Positions 1-12,803 of a DNA stretch of 64,000 nt are shown here, piece by piece (positions within the stretch are counted from its first letter, which is position 1; every line of letters starts with the position of its first letter). Made by a program: the position numbers and the translations under genes. This DNA is from Bugula neritina (taxonomy: Eukaryota > Bryozoa > Gymnolaemata > Cheilostomatida > Bugulidae). Under the pieces are notes generated by a model. That model was not told the DNA's origin, made no database searches, and was given only the letters and a program-made list of their open reading frames with translations. The stretch covers positions 10,372,741 to 10,436,740 of the forward strand of contig OZ037768.1 of assembly GCA_964035545.1 (NCBI GenBank). The letters run 5' to 3'.

Positions 1-262
1 TATTAATTCATATTAATTTTGATTTGTGATAAACTGAATGAATATAAAAGTTGCATCACATAAATCAATTTATTGCGCTTTTCATTCGTATTGACTTATT
101 ACAAGTTTTTAAAACAGCTCTAAATAACAATTTAACGAATAAGACAGGGTTTATTGAAAGAGAGGTTCTTAAATATCAAAAAATACTATCAAATGTTATG
201 GTATGTTATGACAGCTATGAAGTGTAACAAGTGAGGCAAGCAAAGTTGTAATATTATTTCAG

Positions 263-410
263 GCACATTGGCTTTCAAATCAGTGGATTTCAACTGCTGC
301 TAACTTATGATGTGGGAGAAGATGCCGGATTGAGGAAAGCGTTTGCTGAGAAAATGGCTGAAGCTATTGTGTACTGGGTAGACAACTACTTGCCTGCTAA
401 TTTCAACTGA
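263..410 (+). CDS. FGase-like protein B0, last exon only (gene cut by window start)
   Basis: Final exon of a subtype-B FGase-like gene whose earlier exons lie before the window. An intron ending in tttcag precedes it and the reading frame ends in TGA at 408-410. It encodes RHIGFQISGFQLLLTYDVGE, then a helix-like Ala/Lys/Glu-rich stretch, then a C-terminus reading VYWVDNYLPANFN. It is nearly identical to the last exon of B1 (7772-7919), and the upstream intron also matches that of B1, so this is the preceding member of the tandem array. Positions 1-262 are intron 4 of this gene. Confidence 0.85.
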
Positions 411-1176
411 GGTGTTCATATAGAACTTTCCTTTGGATGAAAGATGCAAGCTTTAGATATTATATTTAAATTCCATTTTAGTTTTTAGCTCATGGTTTGT
501 TGTTTGAAGTAGACCACCTATGTTTTAGCAACAATTCTAAGCAAACGATTATTCCACTTGTTTTTATTTCTTAGAATTACTAACATTTTTAATAAATCTT
601 GAGTGGCTAGGTATTGTATTGGTAGTCTCTAAGCTGTGTTGTTTATCTCATGAACCCATGTCAACAATGTTTGAATTTACATAATTTTATAAGTTCATAT
701 CATAAAACAGTTGTGTACTTTTTCAAGTTCAAATTATAGGCAATTGTTTTATTCAATTTTTGCAATTCTGTTGTCATACTCAAATAAACTAATAATATAT
801 GTTGTTATTTGACGTTTTATGTTTACCCTGATTGGCAGATGTGTCATTCCACGGCAGCTATACATGAACATCATATATAGTAATTACTCATTTAGTTGTT
901 ACGTTAAATAATTTATTCTTGACAACTTATAACAATAACCGAATGACTATAGAATTATTGGCATAAACTATCTCAGGCAATAAATGGGTAGTTCAAGAAG
1001 ATATTATGTACATAGGGAGTTTCAAAATATGCTTTATCCTTATTAATACATGTATAAGACTTGAGTGAAAATCCATTTCACTATAACAGATATATAAGTC
1101 AAATTGTACTGAATTGATTCCAAATCGAAAAAAGAGAATGCACCTTGAAAATAAGTTAAGTATCAATATTTCGTAA

Positions 1177-1371
1177 TTAATTCTCATATCCAGAACGCTT
1201 TACATAATATATCCAATAAATCATCAAAAACAACATAAATGAGCAGGGAAACACAACTCTTGAGACAAGATATACTTTTGTGGCCATTCTTCTCGATGCG
1301 CAACATTTCCTCCACCATGGTTGTATTCTTCCTGCCAACAGTTTATACCACGTTTTACTCTCACAGCTGTT
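1177..1371 (-). pseudogene. Orphan copy 1 of the TM4 terminal exon of a Cys-loop receptor
   Basis: On the minus strand an acceptor (attatag) is followed by 65 codons including a TAA stop (1177-1179). The peptide contains the fourth transmembrane helix of a Cys-loop channel, with [20 protein letters not shown] followed by VKRSGYEN and stop. It is clearly paralogous to the last coding exon of LGIC1 (16297-16503) but lies 15 kb away, with no other receptor exon nearby. The frame is open, and the phase-0 entry equals that of the LGIC1 exon. It carries one extra Arg relative to copy 2. Either it is a passenger of the tandem duplication or a usable alternative 3' exon; the sequence cannot decide. 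Confidence 0.8.
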
Positions 1372-2309
1372 CTATAATATATAATTTATATTCTCATTGT
1401 GACTTCATGGTGATCATTGACACCATTTTAGAAAATATTTTTGCAAGTACATATAGAGCAATTCAAATTGTTAAAGATTTTTTTAGTTCTGAATGCCCGT
1501 TAGCTGCTAAGAAATTTGAAAACACAAATTAAAAGTACGATTAAAAAATCTCCCGGCTAAATGTTCGTAGTTTTGCAGAACTTCTTATTTTATGATGACT
1601 GAATTAAACTTATCTGAGAAGAGATAGTAGAAGGCTACAAAGCTGAAAGTGCTAATGGAAGAAAATGTCGATTTACTAATGAAGATAAAGCATGGGTTAC
1701 AACAGGTTATCTTATATCAAACAGGATAACCTCACATGAACTAGACAGTAACTAATACTAACTTTAGAAAGTAAAACAACAAAAACACTTAACTAGCAAA
1801 GCAATAATGGTAATCAATAAAACTCCTATTCAGAAAGAAAAAGAAAAGAATCTTATAGATGATAGAAATTTGAATCCTAACTTCAACACTGTGCAGTGAA
1901 ACGCTGCTTGTTGCTCAATTGATTCTAATTGTAGAAGTAAATTTTAATCACCTAATGGTGTGTATCAACCGGGTACATTATTATAAATGTATTTCACTGT
2001 ATTCATATAATAGCAGGTTTTAAGATTGAGATAAGGTTTTGAATGTGAATAACCCTTTTAATAAAATTGATGTTGGGTTTATAGCAACCATTTTTAATTT
2101 TAAAAGTATTATTATATGGAACATTAATCTCTATTTTTATATAGCACATTATGCTTTGTTCATGACAAAGTAATAACTATTTAAAACTTTTATAACTGAT
2201 CTACATTAGTTTAAATACTGCTGACTTGCTAAAACATTATATTTCATTTAATCTTGGAAAACAATCAAGCTAAGCTTAAGCATTGTAAATTGAAACTTTG
2301 AAATATATA

Positions 2310-4923
2310 ATGGAAGTTTTTTTAATATTTTCCTTCCTTCTTATAATAGCGAGCTTAACTCATAGTTACGTGACCATATATGGAAGTTGGGAACATGTGA
2401 CATACAGGCTTGGAGGAGGTAAGACTAAAATATATGTGTGTTATTGACATCGTGCTTAGAATGTATTTCAATAGAACTTGCTCTTCTTTGTCTTATATAT
2501 TTTCACTTCAATATTTTGTATATCTTAAATTGCTATAAGTTGTTTCAAATACTTTGTTAATGCTGAGCAATTATGGGCATAGTTATTTTAGAAACAGATT
2601 TCTGTAGCATTATAATGCTACAGTTTCATTTAAGAGCAGTAGTGGAGAAACTGAGATGGCCTAATAAGTTATTTAATTTTATTATTACTTGCTAGTTTGG
2701 GGCCTGGGTTGAAATTCTTTCAAAAACATAACTTCTTATGCGTTTTTTCTAATCTAGAACACAGGCTTTTCTTAATTTCTCCATCTCTGCACCTACCTCT
2801 ATAGTTTATTATATTTATACAAAAGATTGCACTAATAATTATTTGAATTAGTAAAATAATATGTGAGAATGCTATTTTTGATATTAAATAGAAAAGACTA
2901 AAGTAATCATCAGTGCTCCACTTGGGGGTACCAGCAAACCACCAGCAGTTGCTTGCCGGCCATCAAGAGGCTGTTACAACTCTACAGATATGGAATGTAT
3001 CAGAAAGGCAGGATGCTCTTCCCCAGATGATGAGAGATACTGCAGGACTAGTAATAAGTATGAAGAGGTAAACACAGATCTGCTCGCATCAGAATTCGGT
3101 GAACGTCTGACACAGAAATTTGGAGGTAAACGTAATTAAATGAACATATACAGAACTTGTTTCTTTTTGCTATGTATATGTCAAAAGTTTTTCTTTATTA
3201 AAAAGCTGTAAATTATTAATTGTAAATTAATAGAGTGGTGAATACAGCTTTTTTATTTTTATAGCCTCAGTTTATGTCATTGTTGCTAGGTTTACATGCT
3301 GTTGCTATACATTTGCTATAACATCCTGTTTGTTGTAACATATAATTTGTGTTTGGCATACAGCCAATACTGTAGGAATATTTAAACATATGCAAATGTT
3401 AGTTTCTGTGGTGGTAGGGGACGCGGACTACAGCCCTCACATCATCATCTGCCATCTCCACAAGTCTAAAGTAAATGTTGATTCCAATCTGGCGAATGCA
3501 GCATTTGGAAAGGAACAAGCAGCAGTTGCTTGGAGAGAATATCACAAGTTTATTGACATGGCTAAAGCATATTCAATTGGCAATAATTCGAATGTTCTGT
3601 ACATTGATCTACATGGTCAGGTATATATTTTATTACCACTGCATTTCCATTGGTTGTATTATTCAAATGGGTGCTCTGGATGAATTTGTTGCTGTGGTTT
3701 CATTGATGCAACTGTACCAAACATTAGTGAAGAATATATATTGCATAATGATTTAGTCATAATAATCATTATAATGATTTAGTCATCCAGTGAATAAGTA
3801 AAAGTAGTTAGCAATATTATTGTAAAGAGAGGTATGCTTTACAATTTTATTACAACTAGCCTCAGCTGACAGCTGTTGTATGATATATAGATTAGAAAAA
3901 TAAATAAAGTATTATATTCGATGCTCAGCTTAGAACTTACATACCCTTAGAATTAATAACATGCTATAAGTATGTAGAATATGTATATAAAATATGAAAT
4001 AAATCAAATGAAATTTGCATGGTTCTTTTCAGATGAGTCAATTCAAGTTGTACCTATTAATGTTCATTATTATAAGTCGTTTCACAGATACCAAAACAGG
4101 AAGACTTTTACTAGTTATATAATATTATTTAAAAGCAGAGTTTTGCTTTAGGAGTTCTATTTTTCTTGTAGAGCATGTCTATAGATAACAGCAGTTTATT
4201 GATTTAATACGAGTAATTAAAGTAGTGAAATAAATTAATTATGACACAGCCTACAGCATTGGACAGTATCTTCCAACAGATTTTAGTTACCATTTTTGCA
4301 AACAATTATCATTGCTATGTGCGTTATATTACAGAGTGCCACTGAATACAGCCTAGTGGGTGTAAATCTCTTCACAAAGGGTCCCAGCATTATAGAAAAG
4401 GCAATATTACCAGACAGACTGGCTCAGTATTCCTCCATCATGCAACTCCATGTTGATTCTGGAGTACCAATGGAAGAACTTGTAAGAGGAAACACATCTA
4501 TCGGAGGGCTGATGGAACCAGACTTTCCCATGTTTCCTGCACCTGGAAGAAAATTATTAGATGAGCTCTCTTATCCGTACCACTTTAGTAGCTACAGTCT
4601 TAGCAGGTAAGCTTATCTTTAAAGATTTATTTATGCAATTAGTAACCAAGTGTTTAAAGTCTGCACCAGTAAAAGCCAAGTTTTCCTGTACATTTGCAAT
4701 ATGCTGACAGTTTTGTACCTTTAATTGAATGCTTGTAGAAGCAATAATTACTGCTCACCAGTATACATAACTTATGAGTGTGTATTGTAGACATGCTGGG
4801 TGGAGAGTGAATGGACTAAAGGTTAGCGTAGCAAACCCCATAAGAGGGAACACAGTTCTCATGACTCAGTTTGCTGATAAGTTAGCAGAAGCAGGGAAGT
4901 TTTGGGTTGACAATTATTTATAA
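2310..4923 (+). CDS. FGase-like secreted protein, subtype A, copy 1 (5 exons)
   Basis: Exons 2310-2418, 2892-3125, 3364-3620, 4335-4606 and 4791-4923 join in phase to a protein of about 334 residues. It starts with a signal-peptide-like hydrophobic stretch (residues 2-16). The fold is recognised from the series of N-formylglutamate-amidohydrolase-type motifs: PLGG at 46-49 (family norm HGG), an LHKSK segment near 146-150, DLHGQ at 196-200, ELVRGNTSIGGLMEPDF in exon 4, and a SSYSLSRHAGW segment at the exon 4/5 junction. The expected HGG His is Leu47, and the Arg of the family LD-NR motif is Ser (about 155), whereas DLHG is kept. Residues 60-100 are Cys-rich, suggesting extracellular disulfides. 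Catalysis is therefore doubtful; a secreted binding or modified enzyme role is inference. Confidence 0.82.
2630..2805 (+). repeat. Dispersed repeat copy inserted in intron 1 of A1
   Basis: About 170 bp present in A1 intron 1 but missing from the matching intron of A2 (9843-10141), where the flanking sequences are nearly continuous. Its core, containing acataacttctt and later aacacaggcttttct, recurs near 43975-44135, 44270-44350 and, more diverged, 37340-37435. No coding potential seen. Boundaries are approximate. Confidence 0.6.
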
Positions 4924-5256
4924 GAACATAGAAAACAACTCCAACTATGATTTTAATTGCACAACATGTGGGCTATAATATTGTAGTTATTTTGAATCTG
5001 TTGTTGTTTCATAATATAATTTAACTTTATAATTTCAAGCTAAATACTATAGCTGGGGATTTTTACCAAACCTCAAAATCATGTCTACAATCCAGTGCAT
5101 TTTTGTAAAACAAAGTCCTAACTTTTTGTAAATTAGAAAATGCCCATATATAGCTGAATTTCATACTGCTATCAGCTGATTTGAAAATAATAGTGTATGT
5201 TTATTTTGCCAAACTATAAACAACTTCTTGTTATGATCAGAAAGTATCTATTTATA

Positions 5257-5258
<2 letters not shown>

Positions 5259-5328
<70 letters not shown>
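5259..5328. repeat. (AT)n microsatellite between A1 and B1
   Basis: Uninterrupted AT dinucleotide run of 70 bp. The same tract occurs at the equivalent place between A2 and B2 (12479-12549), so it predates the duplication. Confidence 0.95.
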
Positions 5329-5330
<2 letters not shown>

Positions 5331-5578
5331 GCTCAATCAAGTTTAATGCTTTCATTGAAATGATGTAATAATAATGAAATATCAAAAGAAGCAAGACTTG
5401 TTGAGTTAAACTTGGTACCTGAACACTTGAGTTGTTCTCTAACGGAATTCAAATGCTTTTATTTTAATGAAAATCGTTTCTTCAAAGAAACAATCAATAA
5501 GTTTCGGAGAATAAAGTCTCCACGTTACATCATTGTGAGATAAACAGCACTAGCATTGCTGACACAGAAGATACAATT

Positions 5579-7919
5579 ATGGTGTTAGTGTGCAGACTTA
5601 TACTGCTTGGATTATTACTAATTACAGTATTCATACTCAGTCACTGTTTTAATGTGAAGTATGGGACAGACAACTTCATATCTTATCAAGTTGGAGGAGG
5701 TAACTGCTTTGTGGTAAATAATTTAGAGTATATAACAGTACATAGACTATAATATATACACGTAGTTATACCAGAAACACAATTTTATTGATAGACATTT
5801 ACAACTATTATTATTAGCCATATTGATAATATTTTACAATTGTTTATGCTCTATACTTATTTGAAAATTAAAACGTAGTATCTTCTTCAAGTATATAGCC
5901 ATAATTGCTTGTTTTTCTGTTTCAATTGTAAAGTTTCAGAAAGCTTTATCTGTGACTGTCATTAAAATTTTTTACAGTTAACTCAAGAGTTATTTTGAGT
6001 GTGGCCCATGGAGGTTCTCTTAAACCAGAGTCTATTGCCACCAGACCTAACAGTGGGTGTTTTGATTCCTCCCTAAAAGAGTGTGTTTACAAGAGTGGAT
6101 GTCAGCCTATTGATGTCAATGAGTGCAAAGTTTCCTTTCTAACCAGCAAAAACATCATGGCGTTCACGGAGGAGCTGGCTGATTATATAAAGCTAAAGGC
6201 TGGAGGTCATATCAAATTTTTTTTTTATTATCATTACTTTTTGCTTCCAATGATGCTACTTTGTACAACTTTCAATATACCTGTTGCATTATTTATACAA
6301 ACTGCAAAAAATAGATATTATGTTTTGCCAGTTTACCAATTTATGGGATATAGAGCATTGCATTTTTCAAAGTTGCTACAGGTATAAACAAAACTGATGA
6401 TGACAGACCCCATGTGATCAAATGTGAGCTGCACAGATCTAAACTCGATGCCAATAGAGACTTGGGTGAGGCAGCGTTTGGGGACCCGAAAGCCGAGCTT
6501 GCGTGGAGCGAGTACCACCAGTTTATTGACGAAGCAAAGACAGTTACAACTATGGCTGGTTCAAGGGCCATTTACATTGACATCAGCAGAGCGGTATACA
6601 AATATATATTCAAAGCAGTATACATTGTATATGTCTTATATGTTCTCAGATTAGAAAATAAAGCCATTTCCTGCTTATTTAGAGAGTTCTAACGAGATAG
6701 ACATAAGTATATGTTTTTTCAATGTAATTTGTTCAGTGTTGCTTTATATTTGAAGAAATTTTTGGAGCATCTAAAATGAAAAACAAGATCACACATTTAT
6801 GTGAAACAAGAGATTAACTTTTGAAAATGATTGACACATGCATGATATGAATAAAATGCCAGCAGTCTCCTTATTTCTAGCTATTCAATATGCAAACTAA
6901 AAATGCACTATAACTTGCAGCTTTTTGTATTTCTCTGTGAAGTTTAATTGAAAGCATAAATTATTTCTGGCATTTCAATAAGGACAAGAATTGTTTTTAT
7001 TCTTACTTTTAGAGCAGAAATTTCAAGTACAATGCAATTGGGTTGATGCTTCAAAAAGCTGGTAAAAATGGAATGAGCAAAAGTGTTATACCAGACAGAC
7101 TGGCTCAGTATTCCTCCATCATGCAACTCCATGTTGATTCTGGAGTACCAATAGAAGAACTTGTAAGAGGAAACACATCTATTGGAGGGCTGATGGAACC
7201 AGACTTTCTCATGTTGCCTGCACCTGGGAAGAAAAATGTTGGAGGAGAGAGATATTCCACTGGTGGCTACAGTCTACATAGGTGAGCTTAATTCAATTTA
7301 TATTTACATGAAAAATAGTTACTATTCTAAAATCAATTTACCCCTATTCAAATGCTTTATGTCTACAAAACTGTTTCAAGAAAAAAAATTAAAACCTTTT
7401 GCAACATTGCTCGATCTTAATATAAAATTTTAATTAGGCTAAATTTCACATGAATTTAGAAAAATATTTTTTTTTTATTAATTCGTATTAATTTTGGTTT
7501 GTGATAAACTGAATGAATATAAAAGTTGTATCACATAAATCAATTTATTGCGCTTTTTATTCGTATTGACTTAATACAAGTTTATTAAAAACCTCTAAAT
7601 AACAATTTAACGAATAAGACAGGGTTTATTGAAAGAGATGTTCTTAAATATCAAAAAATACTATCCAATTTTTCTGTTAATTTTGCATAGATCGAATGCC
7701 CATGTTATGGTATGTTATGACAGCTATGAAGTGTAACAAGTGAGGCAAGCAAAGTTGTAATATTGTTTCAGGCACATTGGCTTTCAAATCAGTGGATTTC
7801 AACTGCTGCTAACTTATGATGTGGGAGAAGATGCCGGATTGAGGAAAGCGTTTGCTGAGAAAATGGCTGAAGCAATTGTGTACTGGGTAGACAACTACTT
7901 GCCTGCTAAATTCAACTGA
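5579..7919 (+). CDS. FGase-like secreted protein, subtype B, copy 1 (5 exons)
   Basis: Exons 5579-5699, 5978-6205, 6382-6593, 7013-7281 and 7772-7919 give about 325 residues. A hydrophobic signal sequence occupies residues 2-20. The family motifs are SVAHGG with His51, ELHRSKLDANR at 132-142 and ELVRGNTSIGGLMEPDF in exon 4, followed by the TGGYSLHR / HIGF junction. The third conserved motif, DLHG in subtype A, reads DISRA at 183-187, so its His is replaced by Ser185. Exon 2 has several Cys residues. The start ATG at 5579 is chosen because it opens the signal peptide. It lies 656 bp after the A1 stop in the same orientation. The predicted metal site is incomplete in the opposite way to subtype A. 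Confidence 0.83.
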
Positions 7920-8678
7920 GGTGTTCATATAGAACTTTCCTTTGGATGAAAGATACAAGCTTTAGATATTATATTTAAATTCTATTTTAGTTTTTAGCTC
8001 ATGGCTTGTTGTTTGAAGTAGACCACCTATGTTTTAGCAACAATTCTAAGCTAACGATTATTCCACTTGTTTTTGTTTCTTAGAATTATACTAACATTTT
8101 TAATAAATCTTGAGTGGCTAGGTATTGTATTGGTAGTCTCTAAGCTGTGCTGTTTATCTCATGAACCCATGTCAACAATGTTTGAATTTACATAATTTTA
8201 TAAGTTCATATAAAACAGTTGTGTACTTTTTTCAAGTTCAAATTATAGGCAATTGTTTTATTCAATGTTTGCAATTCTGTTGTCGTACTCAAATAAACTA
8301 ATAATATATGTTGTTATATGACATTTATTGTTTAAGGCAGATGTGTCATTCCACGGCAGCTATACATGAACATCATATATGGTAATTACTCATTTAGTTG
8401 TTACGTTAAATAATTTATTCTTGACAACTTATAACAATAACGGAATGACTATAGAATTATTGGCATAAACTATCTCAGGCAATAAATAGGTATAGTTCAA
8501 GAAGATATTATGTACATAGGGAGTTTCAAAATATGCTTTATCATTATTAATACACGTATATCACTTGAGTGAAAATCCATTTCACTATAACAGATATCTA
8601 AGTCAAAGTACTGAATTGATTCCAAATCGAAAAGAGAGAATGCACCTTGAAAATAAGTTAAGTTTCAATGTTTCATAA

Positions 8679-8870
8679 TTAATTCTCATATCCAGAACGC
8701 TTTACATAATGTATCCAATAAATCATCAAAAACAGCATAAATGAGCAGGAGAACACAACTCTTGAGACAAGATCCACTCTTGTGGCCATTCTCGATGCGC
8801 AACATTTCTTCCACCATCGTTGTATTCTTCCTGCCAACAGTTTATACCACGTTTCACTCTCACAGCTGTT
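8679..8870 (-). pseudogene. Orphan copy 2 of the TM4 terminal exon of a Cys-loop receptor
   Basis: Second antisense copy of the LGIC1 last exon, 64 codons including TAA at 8679-8681, acceptor attatag. The peptide contains [20 protein letters not shown] and ends VKRSGYEN. The Pro normally before the TM4 Cys-Ser pair (kept in copy 1 and in LGIC1) is Ser here. The frame is open and the entry phase is 0. It lies 7.5 kb from copy 1, in the same position relative to the B gene, so it was carried by the A-B tandem duplication. No upstream receptor exon accompanies it. Confidence 0.8.
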
Positions 8871-9733
8871 CTATAATATATAATTTATATTCTCATTGTG
8901 ACTTCATGGTGATCATTGACACCATTTTAGAAAATATTTATGCAAGTACATATAAAGCATGTTCTTAGTTTTACAAAAATTATCCTTTGTCAAGGCTTAT
9001 GATGACTGAATTAAACTTAGCTGAGAAGAGCTAATAGAATGCTACAAAGCTGAAAGTGCTGATTGAAGAAAATATTAATTTACTAATGAAGATAAAGTAC
9101 GGGTTACAGCAAGACATTTTATAGCAAGCAGGATGACCTCACATGACCTGAACAGCAACTAGTATTATCCTTGGAAAGTAAAATACCAAAAACACTAAGC
9201 TAGCAAAGCAAAAATGATAATCAATAAAACTCTTGTTCAGAAGAAAATAGAATAACATCTTACAGATGATAGAAATTTGAATTAATTTTAAAACTGTGCA
9301 GTGAAACGCTGCTTGTTGCTCAAGTGATTCCAAATGTAGAAGTAAATTTTAATCACCTAATGGTGTGTATATCAATTGAATACATTATTATAAATATGCT
9401 TCACTGTATTAATATAGTAGCAGGTTGCAAGATTGAGATAAGGTTTTGAATGTGAATAACCCTTTTAATAAAATTGATATTGGGTTTATAGCAACCATTT
9501 TTAATTTTAAAAGTGTTATTATAGAGCAGTGGTCTATTTATTAAATAGCATAGTTGCCTACAACAGTATATTTTGTTCACGGCAACAGAGTAGCTATTTG
9601 AAACCCTTATAACTCATCTATGTTATGTAGTTCAAATACTGCTTACTACAGCTACAACATTCTATTTCATCTCATCTTGAAAAAACAATTAATCTAAGCT
9701 TTAGCGTCGTAAATTAAAACTTTGAAATATATA

Positions 9734-12147
9734 ATGCAACTTTTTCAAATATTTACCTTTCTTCTTATAATAGCGAACTTAACTCAAAGTTACGTGACCA
9801 TATATTGAAGCTGGGAACATGTGACATACAGGCTTGGAGGAGGTAAGACTAAAATATATGTGTTATTGACATCATGCTTAGAATGTATTTCAATAGAACT
9901 TGCTCTTCTTTGTCTTACATATTTTCACTAATATTTTGTAAATTATTATAAGTCCTTCAAATATTTTGTTAATGCTGCACAATTGTGAATAGACTATAAC
10001 TACTTTGATTTATAGAAACAAATTTCTATAACATTATGCTGCTGTATATTTTATTATATTATATTTATACAAAAGATTGAACTAATAATTATTTGAATTA
10101 GTAAAATATTATGTGAGAATGCTATTTTTGGTATTAAATAGAAAAGACTAAGGTAATCATCAGTGTTCCACTTGGAGGTACCAGCAAACCACCAGCAGTT
10201 GCTTGCCGACCATCAAGAGGCTGTTACAACTCTACAGATATGGAATGTATCAGAAAAGCAGGATGCTCTTCCCCAGATGATGAGAGATACTGCAGGACTA
10301 ATAATAAGTATGAAGAGGTAAACACAGATCTGCTCACATCAGAATTCGGTGAACGTCTGACACAGAAATTCGGAGGTGAACGTAATTAAATGAAATATGC
10401 AGAATTTGTTTCTTTTTACTATGTATATGTATATGTCAAAAGTTTTTCTTTATTAAAAAGCTGTAAATTAATATTTGTAATTTAATAGAGTGGTGAATAC
10501 AGCTTTTTTATTTTTATAGCCTCAGTTTAAGTCATTGTTGCTAGGTTTACAGGCTGTTGCAACACTTGCTATAACATCCTTTCTGTTGTAAAATATAATT
10601 TGTGTGTGGCATACAGCCAATACCGTAGGAATATTCAAACATATGCAAATGTTAGTTTCTGTGGTGGTAGGAGACACAGACTACAGCCCTCATATCATCA
10701 TCTGCCATCTCCACAAGTCTAAAGTAGATGTTGATTCCGATCTGGCTAATGCAGCATATGGAAAGGAACAAGCAGCAGTTGCTTGGAGAGAATATCACAA
10801 GTTTATTGACATGGCTAAAGCGTATTCAGTTGGCAATAACTCGAATGTTCTGTACATTGATCTACATGGTCAGGTATATACTTTATTACCACTGCATTTC
10901 CATTGGTTGGATTGTGCAAATGGGTGCTCTGGATGAATTTGTTGCTGTGGTTTCATTGATGTAACTGTACCAAACATTAGTGAAGAATATATATTGCATA
11001 ATGGTTTAGTCATCCAGTGAATAAGTAGAAGTAGTTAGCAATATTATTGTAAATAGAGGTATGCTTTACAATTTTATTACAACTAGCCTCAGCTGACAGC
11101 TGTTGTATGATATATAGATTAGAAAAATAAATAAAGTATTATATTCGATGCTCAGCTTAGAGCTTACATACCCTTAGAATTAATAACATGCTATAAGTAT
11201 GTAGAATATGTATATAAAATATGAAATAAATCAAATGAAATTTGCATGGTTCTTTTCAGATGAGTCAATTCAAGTTGTACCTATTAATGTTCATTATTAT
11301 AAGTCGTTTCACAGATACCAAAACAGGAAGACTTTTACTAGTTATATAATATTATTTAAAAGCAGAGTTTTGCTTTAGGAGTTCTATTTTTCCTGTAGAG
11401 CGTGTTTATAGATAAAAGCAGTTTATTGATTTAATACTAGTAATTAAAGTAGTGAAATAAACTAATTATGACACAGCCTACAGCATTGGACAGTATCTTC
11501 CAACAGATTTTAATTACCATTTTTGCAAACAATTCTCATTTCTATGTGCGTTATATTACAGAGTGCCACTAAATACAGCCTTGTGGGTGTAAATCTCTTC
11601 ACAAAGGGTCCCAGCATTATAGAAAAGGCAACATTACCAGACAGACTGGCTCAGTATTCCTCCATCATGCAACTCCATGTTGATTCTGGAGTACCAATAG
11701 AAGAACTTGTGAGAGGAAACACATCTATCGGAGGGCTGATGGAACCAGACTTTCTCATGTTTCCTGCACCTGGACGGAAACTATTAGATGAGCTCTCTTA
11801 TCCGTACCACTTCAGTAGCTACAGTCTTCGCAGGTAAGCTTATCTTTAAAGATTTATTTATGCAATTAGTAACCAAGTGTTTAAAGTCTGCACCAGTAAA
11901 AACCAAGTTTTTTCGTACATTTGCAATATTCTGACAGTTTTGTACCTTTAATTAAATGCTTGTAGAAGCAATTACTGCTCACCAGCATACATAACTTATG
12001 AGTGTATATTGTAGACATACAGGTTGGAGAGTGAATGGACTAAAGGTTAGCGTAGCAATGTCCATAAGAGGGAACACAGCTCTCATGACTCAGTTTGCTG
12101 ATAAGTTAGCAGAAGCAGTGAAATTTTGGGTTGACAATTATTTATAA
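9734..12147 (+). pseudogene. FGase-like subtype A, copy 2, with a nonsense codon in exon 1
   Basis: Exons 9734-9842, 10142-10375, 10617-10873, 11562-11833 and 12015-12147 match A1 exon for exon in length and phase. In exon 1, codon 25 is TGA (9806-9808) where A1 has GGA, so translation from the signal-peptide ATG stops after 24 residues. The remaining exons are all open and highly similar to A1. They carry the same PLGG (His lost), the same DLHGQ, and the same ending. Either this is a young pseudogene or an alternative first exon is used; no other signal-peptide exon was seen between 8.9 and 10.1 kb. Confidence 0.75.
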
Positions 12148-12475
12148 GAACATAGAAAACAACTCCAACTATGATTTTAATTGCACAAGATGTGGGCTAA
12201 AATATTGTAGCTATTTTGAATCTATTTTTGTTTCATATTATAATTTAACTTTATAATTTCTAGCTAAATATTATAGCTGGGTATTTCTACCAAACCTCAA
12301 TATCAAGTCTACAATCCAGTGCATTCTTGTAAAACAAAATCTTAACTTTTTGTAGATAAGCAAATGACCATAGCTAACTTTCATATTCTATCAGCTGATT
12401 CGAAAATAATAGTGTATGTTCATTTTGTCAAACTATAAACAACTTCTTGTTATGATCAGAAAGTATATATGTATA

Positions 12476-12478
<3 letters not shown>

Positions 12479-12549
<71 letters not shown>
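12479..12549. repeat. (TA)n microsatellite between A2 and B2
   Basis: Dinucleotide run of about 71 bp, the positional counterpart of the tract at 5259-5328. Confidence 0.95.
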
Positions 12550-12551
<2 letters not shown>

Positions 12552-12803
12552 TCAATCAAGTTTAATGATCATTGTAAAAGATGTATTTCTAAAATAAAAA
12601 AAATAAGGAAACATCAAAAAAAGCAAGGCTTGTTGAAACTTACCTAAATACTTGAGTTGTTTTTCAAAAGAAGTCAAATGCTTTTATTTTAATGAAAATT
12701 GTTTCTTCAAAGAAACAATCAATAAGTTGAAGAAAATAAAGTATTTATGTTACATCATTGTGAGATAAACAGCACTAGCATTGCTGACACAGAAGATACA
12801 GCT

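Noticed and set aside
1239-1532. 97-codon plus-strand frame, repeated at 8741-8968
   Set aside because: It is the antisense shadow of the duplicated TM4 exon; the meaningful protein is on the minus strand.
5259-5328. AT run as a candidate promoter or matrix attachment site
   Set aside because: A simple microsatellite; its conserved place reflects duplication, and no regulatory evidence is visible.
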